The position numbers and the translations under genes were made by a program. DNA of 7,475 bases from an uncultured Rhizobiaceae group bacterium (GTDB lineage: Bacteria; Pseudomonadota; Alphaproteobacteria; Rhizobiales; Rhizobiaceae): positions 1-7,475 of the forward strand of contig CALAIO010000145.1 in NCBI GenBank assembly GCA_937923355.1, given 5' to 3'. Shown one piece after another: positions 5,418 to 7,475 of the stretch (the stretch's first letter is position 1; each line of letters begins with the position of its first letter). Under the pieces are notes generated by a model that was not told the origin of the DNA, searched no databases, and saw nothing but the letters and a program-made list of their open reading frames with translations.

Positions 5418-7475
5418 TTAACGACCTTCTCTAAACCACATGGATGCAAAGCCGAGCAGTAGCAGTGCCAACCCAATCAATCCTGTAAAGAGAGGAATTC
5501 TAAAGACACCGTTCAAGACGCTTGCGTTGGTATTTACAAGACCAACCCAGCCTCTGCCGCTTTTGGTTGCGTTTTGGCTAACTTGTATAAGGCGCGGTAT
5601 GCCATTGTCTTCAATACGCTGAATGGAACCCGAAGTCGCTTCAACGGTTGGTTTGAGTAATTCTGTTGTGCTAATCACTGCAGCAAGTTCGCGAGGGTTG
5701 GCAGGGCCTACTTGCGCAAGTGCTGTAAACTCACCGCTGCTGGTGCGGTAAAGTCCGATTTCTTCAACACCCAATTCAGCTGTCCAGATGCCTGCATCTG
5801 TTTCTTGAAAGCTTAGCGTTTGGATTTCACCTGATGGTGACGTAATGGTCACATCTTCCGGTTGTTCGCCTAGTGTTTGCCGGGTGAGAGTTAGTGTTTT
5901 CCCACTCGCATCTGCGGTCAGGCGTTCTTCTTCAAGCTCAGGCTCTTTCATCAGCCAATGCGCCAGACGTCGCAATAATTGGACATGCGGCCCGCCGCCT
6001 TCAAAGCCACGCGACCAGAGCCATACATGATCTGAAAGAAAGAGTGCGACGCGTCCTTCATCCTGGCGTTGAAGCATCAGGACAGGTTCTCCTTGCTCAT
6101 TTTCCATGACGCTTTCGCCGCCCAATTGGTCAACACCGACCGAGCGGAACCAGCGGCTCCACTTTGGTTTTTCTTCATCCCAGCCATCAAGGTCACGGGT
6201 GACCGGATGTTTTTGCCCTGTCTCAGGTATGCGCGGTGTAAAGGGTGCTTCGGTAACTTGTCCATCTGCCACTGCTGGTAAAACAGAGCTAAGAGGTGTT
6301 GCGCCGATGCTGAGTGGATCGGCATATTCTGGCCCTGCTGCAACCAGCACTGCACCGCCATCGCGCACATAGCGGGCTATATTGTCAAAGTATAAAACAG
6401 GCAAAACACCACGTCGTTTGTAGCGATCGAAGATGATCAGATCGAACTCATCAATTTTCTGGACAAACAATTCACGCGTTGGAAAAGCAATTAGCGAGAG
6501 TTGGTTGATGGGCGTGCCATCCTGTTTTTCAGGTGGGCGCAGAATTGTGAAATGCACCAGATCAACGGACGCATCTGATTTCAATAAATTGCGCCAGGTG
6601 CGTTCGCCCGCATGCGGTTCGCCGGAGACAAGAAGTACGCGAAGATTTTCACGGATACCATTCAGCGTTGTGAAAGTGCTGTTGTTGATTTCAGAGATTT
6701 CACCTTCTGCAATTTCGACACTGAGTTCGATGATGTTTTTTCCGCCATGGGGAACGTCAAAAACAAAGAACGATTCCTCACCCGCGATAACCTCTTCAAT
6801 CGCAACTATTTCACCATCAAGACTAATGGTAACTTCGACGGGTGATTTGTTTGTAAAACCGGTTTCCTCGATTTCATAGACAATTTCCTGGCTTTCACCG
6901 ACAACACCAAAGCGTGGTGCATTCTTTAAAACAATGCGTCGGTCCCGTTCTTCTTTTTTACCTGTGACAATCACATGCAATGGACTGTTTATGTTGGTCT
7001 GAGCATTCGTTTCAGGAATGTCATGGACTTGTCCATCCGTGATGAAAATCGCCCCGCCCATTTGATCAGAAGGAACGTCCTGCATAGCGTTGTTGAGCGA
7101 AGTGAAGAGCGCAGAGGAGACATCGCTGGTTTGGGAAATTTGATCGGTAACTGTTATTTCGCGCAGTTCAAAATTATCCAGTTTTTCAAATTGCTTACGA
7201 ATGTCATCAGCAGCACTGGCGGTTTGTTCATCGCGATTGTTCAAGCGTTGGCTGGTGGTTTCATCAATCACTAATGGAACAATGGTTTTAAGTGGGGAAC
7301 GATCTTCTTGAAGCAGGGATGGGTTAAACAATGCAAGCGCCAAAAGGGCACCAGCAAGCGTGCGGATAAAACTGCCTCTTATTTGTTTGATTAATCCATA
7401 AATGCATAAAAGTGCTATGGCAGCGGTGAGGGTAGCCAATAACCAGATTGGTAGTTCAGGGGCAAACGTAATGTT
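5418..7475 (-). CDS. Large envelope-facing membrane protein with VWA-like and glutamine-amidotransferase-like domains, 5' truncated by the window
   Basis: The frame stays open to the right edge. The TTG at 7439 is only an internal codon, because 12 more codons (NITFAPELPIWL) precede it and match a membrane N-terminus. The visible product is 685 residues. Numbered from that TTG, membrane helices lie near 1-20 and 24-42. A VWA-like region follows, with DETTS (59-63), a variant DxS/TxS metal site, and ITDG (133-136). Residues about 165-260 look like beta-sandwich repeats. Residues about 265-500 resemble a class I glutamine-amidotransferase fold (VLLVSGEPHAGE, FDLIIFDRY, YVRDGGAVLVAAGPEY, ALFLSDHVWLWSRG) but have no cysteine, so they are catalytically dead as an amidotransferase. 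A final helix is at about 649-668. The bulk should face the periplasm. Such proteins usually accompany MoxR ATPase, DUF58 and DUF4159 genes, which I would expect beyond the right edge. Their function is poorly defined; a role in envelope or complex assembly is inferred. Confidence 0.85.
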   Translation of the reverse strand, partial: NITFAPELPIWLLATLTAAIALLCIYGLIKQIRGSFIRTLAGALLALALFNPSLLQEDRSPLKTIVPLVIDETTSQRLNNRDEQTASAADDIRKQFEKLDNFELREITVTDQISQTSDVSSALFTSLNNAMQDVPSDQMGGAIFITDGQVHDIPETNAQTNINSPLHVIVTGKKEERDRRIVLKNAPRFGVVGESQEIVYEIEETGFTNKSPVEVTISLDGEIVAIEEVIAGEESFFVFDVPHGGKNIIELSVEIAEGEISEINNSTFTTLNGIRENLRVLLVSGEPHAGERTWRNLLKSDASVDLVHFTILRPPEKQDGTPINQLSLIAFPTRELFVQKIDEFDLIIFDRYKRRGVLPVLYFDNIARYVRDGGAVLVAAGPEYADPLSIGATPLSSVLPAVADGQVTEAPFTPRIPETGQKHPVTRDLDGWDEEKPKWSRWFRSVGVDQLGGESVMENEQGEPVLMLQRQDEGRVALFLSDHVWLWSRGFEGGGPHVQLLRRLAHWLMKEPELEEERLTADASGKTLTLTRQTLGEQPEDVTITSPSGEIQTLSFQETDAGIWTAELGVEEIGLYRTSSGEFTALAQVGPANPRELAAVISTTELLKPTVEATSGSIQRIEDNGIPRLIQVSQNATKSGRGWVGLVNTNASVLNGVFRIPLFTGLIGLALLLLGFASMWFREGR

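Noticed and set aside
6077..6879. Several plus- and minus-strand frames of 70-148 codons inside the large membrane gene
   Set aside because: They overlap a long continuous frame with clear domain structure and show no motifs of their own.

Overview
The window looks like a chromosomal stretch of a moderate-GC alphaproteobacterium, most likely of the order Hyphomicrobiales (Rhizobiales). The clues are family resemblances recalled from that order, not a search: a Tat-exported YcbB-type L,D-transpeptidase, a tail-anchored protein with the phrase GEIERRVHDLANAMNKIR, a Nudix protein starting with a FLIRRPMTLGVR-type segment, a GNAT protein with FRLREG and LVGDFDYYKKFGF, and a large VWA/amidotransferase-like membrane protein of the kind that follows MoxR/DUF58 genes. 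No transposon, CRISPR array, rRNA or tRNA was seen.

Layout. Bases 1-590 (+) hold the 3' end of a polytopic membrane protein, probably GT87/DUF2029-like, cut by the left edge. It converges on a tiny secreted EF-hand protein (856-635, -), whose intrinsic terminator overlaps the membrane gene's stop codon. Bases 857-1125 form a divergent intergenic region with three copies of an octamer. Next come a Tat-dependent L,D-transpeptidase (1126-2469, +) and a tail-anchored protein of unknown function (2546-3253, +). A calcineurin-like metallophosphoesterase (4154-3267, -) converges on them and is divergent from a Nudix hydrolase (4227-4688, +). A 220-base gap then holds a 22-codon arginine-rich ORF with a good Shine-Dalgarno sequence inside a region of possible RNA structure. 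A GNAT acetyltransferase follows (4909-5415, +). It ends 2 bases from the end of a large membrane-anchored protein (5418 to beyond 7475, -), which is cut by the right edge.

How the genes work together. The window mixes cell-envelope genes (membrane glycosyltransferase-like protein, L,D-transpeptidase, tail-anchored protein, large envelope-facing protein) with small housekeeping or repair enzymes (phosphoesterase, Nudix, GNAT). It does not form one pathway.

The best candidate for something undescribed is the 4727-4908 leader: a short peptide ORF with three consecutive CGA arginine codons, mutually exclusive short pairings, and a U-tract before the GNAT start. This suggests a translation-coupled attenuator, perhaps responding to arginine, ornithine or polyamines. 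That is a hypothesis; the helices are only 5-6 bp and no covariation could be tested.
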